Shown here piece after piece: positions 61,989 to 64,000 of a stretch of DNA of 64,000 bases (position 1 is the stretch's first letter; every line of letters starts with the position of its first letter). The stretch is taken from positions 26,782-90,781 of the forward strand of contig JAFRSO010000076.1 of NCBI GenBank assembly GCA_017427545.1. Reading direction: 5' to 3'. Under the pieces are notes generated by a model. The model saw only the letters and a program-made list of their open reading frames with translations. It did no database searches and was not told where the DNA came from. The translations under genes were made by a program, and so were the position numbers. The stretch is from Selenomonadaceae bacterium. GTDB lineage: Bacteria > Bacillota > Negativicutes > Selenomonadales > Selenomonadaceae.

Positions 61989-63554
61989 ATGAAAAAATTT
62001 TTATCGGTTCTGCTGACGACCGCAATTTTTCTAATCGCCTCAATCGTTCACGCTGAAGTTAAAACTTATGAGGGCGTCGGAGAATATTACATGAGCGACT
62101 TTGAAACTTTCGAGGTTGCTCAACAGAGGGCTAAGCAGCGTGCCGAACAAAATGCTTGCGAGAAAGCCGGCGTCTACGTCAAAAGTTTTTCGCGGACAAA
62201 AAATTTCGAGCTGGTTGACGACGAAGTTATCACCATGACGAACGGCATTTTAAAAATCGTCGACGTGCAATATCATCGTGAAAACTTCGACAACAATACG
62301 ACGCTGATTCGGGCGACCGTCAAAGCCGATATCAACAGCGACGACGTTTTGAAGTGGCTCAACAAGGACGGTCAAGAAAAGTCCACGCTCATTGCTCAAA
62401 ACGAAGCTCTTCGCAAGGCCAATGAAGATCAGGAACGTCAAATTTCCGAACTGAAACGTCAGCTTGCCGAAAAGCCTCAAGACGCTGCAAAAATTTCTGA
62501 ACAATTCGCCGCCGAAGATAAATTATTTCTCTCCAATCAAAAGGCGGCCGAGGCGATTAAATATTTGGACGTGGGCGACTACAACACGACGATAAAAATT
62601 TCTAACGAGGCGATTGAACTCAATCCCATCAACAGCATTGCAATTTTCGGACGAGGTGCCGCATATTTCAATTTGGGGAATTACACGGCGGCTCTTGATG
62701 ACTTCAACAAGTCAATCGAACTCAAGCTGAATTTGGCGGAAGTTTATGCCCTTCGCGGCGGAACGTATTATATGCTGGCTCAATATGAACCCGCCCTTAA
62801 AGACGTTGAGCAGGCGATGCGTCTCAAGCCCGGTTTAACAGCGTTGTATACTGTTCGCGGTGCAATTTATAATGAGTTGGGACAATATGAACGCGCCCTG
62901 CAAGATTTGAACAAGGCGATTCAATTCAACCCGAACGATTACGAGGCGTATAACAATCGCGGCAACAGTTATCAGGAACTTCAGCAGTATGACAGGGCGA
63001 TTGCCGATTATGACAAGACGATTCAGCTTAATCCGAATTATGATATGGTTTACAACAATCGCGGGCTTGCTTACTATAAAATTCAGCAATATGAGCGGGC
63101 GATTCAAAGTTTCGACAAGGCCATTGCGATTAATCCGAAATTTGCGCAGGCGTACAATAACCGCGGGCTTACCCGTTACGATTTGCAGCAATATGATCAG
63201 GCGATTCGGGATTATGACAGGGCTATCGAACTCGACCCGAATTATTTTCCGACGTGGTACAATCGCGGGAGGACGTATAACACTTTACAACGCTACGAGC
63301 AGGCGATTGGCGACTTAAGCAGGGCTATTCAACTCAATCCGAATTATTCCGACACTTACATTTTGCGCGGCGCAGCTTATGCAATGACGGGAAATTTCAA
63401 TCAAGCATTCCAAGACCTCGACAAGGCGATTGCCCTCAACCCGAATTCGGCGGCGGCATATCAAGTGCGCGGAGTGCTTTATCAAGAGTTGGGCGACATG
63501 GCAAAAGCTCAAGTCGATTTGGCGAAGGCTAAACAGTTGGGATATGTCGGTTGA
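61989..63554 (+). CDS. Exported TPR-repeat protein with FlgT/LPP20-like N-terminal domain
   Basis: 521 residues. Signal peptide (KKFLSVLLTTAIFLIASIVH), then the domain shared with the protein at 16335 (AEVKTYEGVGEYYMSDFETF, RAEQNACEKAGVYVKSF, IRATVKADIN), a coiled-coil linker (ALRKANEDQERQISELKRQL), and about nine TPRs (YDRAIADYDKTIQLNPNYDM, YNNRGLAYYKIQQYERAIQS). Periplasmic or envelope scaffold by its export signal and TPRs. CGGAGG before ATG. The TPR units are very regular, suggesting expansion by internal duplication. Confidence 0.85.
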   Translation: MKKFLSVLLTTAIFLIASIVHAEVKTYEGVGEYYMSDFETFEVAQQRAKQRAEQNACEKAGVYVKSFSRTKNFELVDDEVITMTNGILKIVDVQYHRENFDNNTTLIRATVKADINSDDVLKWLNKDGQEKSTLIAQNEALRKANEDQERQISELKRQLAEKPQDAAKISEQFAAEDKLFLSNQKAAEAIKYLDVGDYNTTIKISNEAIELNPINSIAIFGRGAAYFNLGNYTAALDDFNKSIELKLNLAEVYALRGGTYYMLAQYEPALKDVEQAMRLKPGLTALYTVRGAIYNELGQYERALQDLNKAIQFNPNDYEAYNNRGNSYQELQQYDRAIADYDKTIQLNPNYDMVYNNRGLAYYKIQQYERAIQSFDKAIAINPKFAQAYNNRGLTRYDLQQYDQAIRDYDRAIELDPNYFPTWYNRGRTYNTLQRYEQAIGDLSRAIQLNPNYSDTYILRGAAYAMTGNFNQAFQDLDKAIALNPNSAAAYQVRGVLYQELGDMAKAQVDLAKAKQLGYVG

Positions 63555-63565
63555 CGATTGACTTA

Positions 63566-63609
63566 CAAAAAAAGCGTGAGGAGAATTTTTCCCCGCGCTA
63601 ATTTTTTTA
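63566..63609. terminator. Bidirectional terminator between the TPR gene and the permease
   Basis: AGCGTGAGGAG / TTCCCCGCGCT stem with a few wobbles, seven A before and seven T after. Confidence 0.8.
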
Positions 63610-64000
63610 CATTGAACGCCCCATGAAATCGCGTAACTTGTCTCCGAGCAGATTGAACGTCGCAACGGTTATGAAAATTGCTGTGCCCGGCGCGAGAATT
63701 ACCCACGGCGCAGTTTGCAACATTGACCGACCGTTATTCATCATTGCGCCCCATTCAGCCGTTGGAGGCATTGCGCCCAATCCCAAAAATGACAGCCCTG
63801 CCAATTCCATTATGATTGTCCCGATATCGAGAGCCGCCGTTACGAGTACCGGCCCCGCGATATTCGGCAGGACGTGCACAAATAAAATTTTCGTCGAACT
63901 TGAGCCGGCCATTTTTGCCGCGTCGAGATATGGCATTGATCGAATTGTTAAGACCAGTCCGCGTGATATTCTTGCATACTTCGGCCAACCGATTATCGCC
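63607..64000 (-). CDS. ABC transporter permease, DppC/OppC/NikC type (5' part beyond window)
   Basis: The C-terminal about 130 residues are present; the frame is open to the right edge (ends of window encode AIIGWPKYARISRGLVLTIR). The BPD_transp_1 coupling loop reads YLDAAKMAGSSSTKILFVHV with LPN following; then TM helices (GPVLVTAALDIGTIIMELAG, WVILAPGTAIFITVATFNLL) and the family ending LGDKLRDFMGRSM. The LGLGAMPPTAEWGAMMNNGR block is typical of peptide/nickel permeases; substrate cannot be told. Confidence 0.92.
   Translation of the reverse strand, partial: AIIGWPKYARISRGLVLTIRSMPYLDAAKMAGSSSTKILFVHVLPNIAGPVLVTAALDIGTIIMELAGLSFLGLGAMPPTAEWGAMMNNGRSMLQTAPWVILAPGTAIFITVATFNLLGDKLRDFMGRSM

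Overview
The window most likely comes from a diderm Firmicute of the Negativicutes (Selenomonadales-like). It mixes outer-membrane and LPS-type functions (an RND efflux pump with lipoprotein adaptor, a heptose-bisphosphate phosphatase) with Firmicute hallmarks: CtsR, the rpmH-rnpA-yidD-yidC-jag order, FliW/CsrA control of flagella, and STAS/anti-sigma/SpoIIE-phosphatase partner switching. TTG and GTG starts are common (acrB-like, folP, yitT-like, rpmH, yidC, hisG), usually behind good Shine-Dalgarno sequences. No rRNA, tRNA, CRISPR array or complete insertion sequence was seen.

Layout. 1-7000: the end of a MacA/HlyD-type adaptor, a ClC channel/transporter without the gating glutamate, and an AcrA/AcrB-type efflux pair. 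7057-10274: folate operon folP-folB-(folK-DHFR fusion), then ung and a small membrane protein. 10282-23760: signalling region with an amidase, a large membrane hybrid histidine kinase, a STAS / anti-sigma kinase / two Cache-SpoIIE phosphatase operon with an envelope TPR protein, a Zn-ribbon protein, a frameshifted BspA-like repeat gene and a soluble hybrid kinase. 23851-31524: uvrB, an MqsR/MqsA-type toxin-antitoxin pair, a degenerate HD-GYP protein, a YitT-family protein and clpB. 31714-34734: thiol-redox operon (trxB, two glutaredoxin-like genes, glutathione peroxidase) with a GIY-YIG gene wedged between the glutaredoxins. 34893-37199: rpmH-rnpA-yidD-yidC-jag, without dnaA beside it.

37266-46677 is the most unusual part. 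It is one minus-strand cluster encoding an AAA+ ATPase, an acyl-carrier-like protein with an N-terminal extension, two large dynamin-like GTPases (one with a zinc ribbon) and seven small proteins. Four of the small proteins start with a Met-Ile/Val-Pro membrane anchor. Six carry variants of one short domain (FY...W.EE...P..IRKKI...DITDE.E.EL), and the ATPase tail shares a SEEYVK-like motif with two of the anchored proteins. I do not recognise this gene set as a described system; the best guess is an envelope membrane-remodelling machine.

46700-50299: hisG (short form), a GltD-like oxidoreductase, a secreted CAP-domain protein, gmhB and ctsR. 50419-60009: flagellar late-gene cluster flgM-flgN-flgN-like-flgK-flgL-DUF6470-fliW-csrA-flaG-fliD-fliS-fliT behind a sigma-28-like promoter; flagellin is not present. 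60323-64000: pyrG, a large TPR envelope protein paralogous to the one at 16335, and the end of a DppC/OppC-type permease.

A family of low-complexity TAG-rich repeats (TTAGGAACTAG / TTAGCTGCTAG types) sits at gene 3' ends throughout, often supplies the stop codon, and in three cases has become part of a coding sequence.
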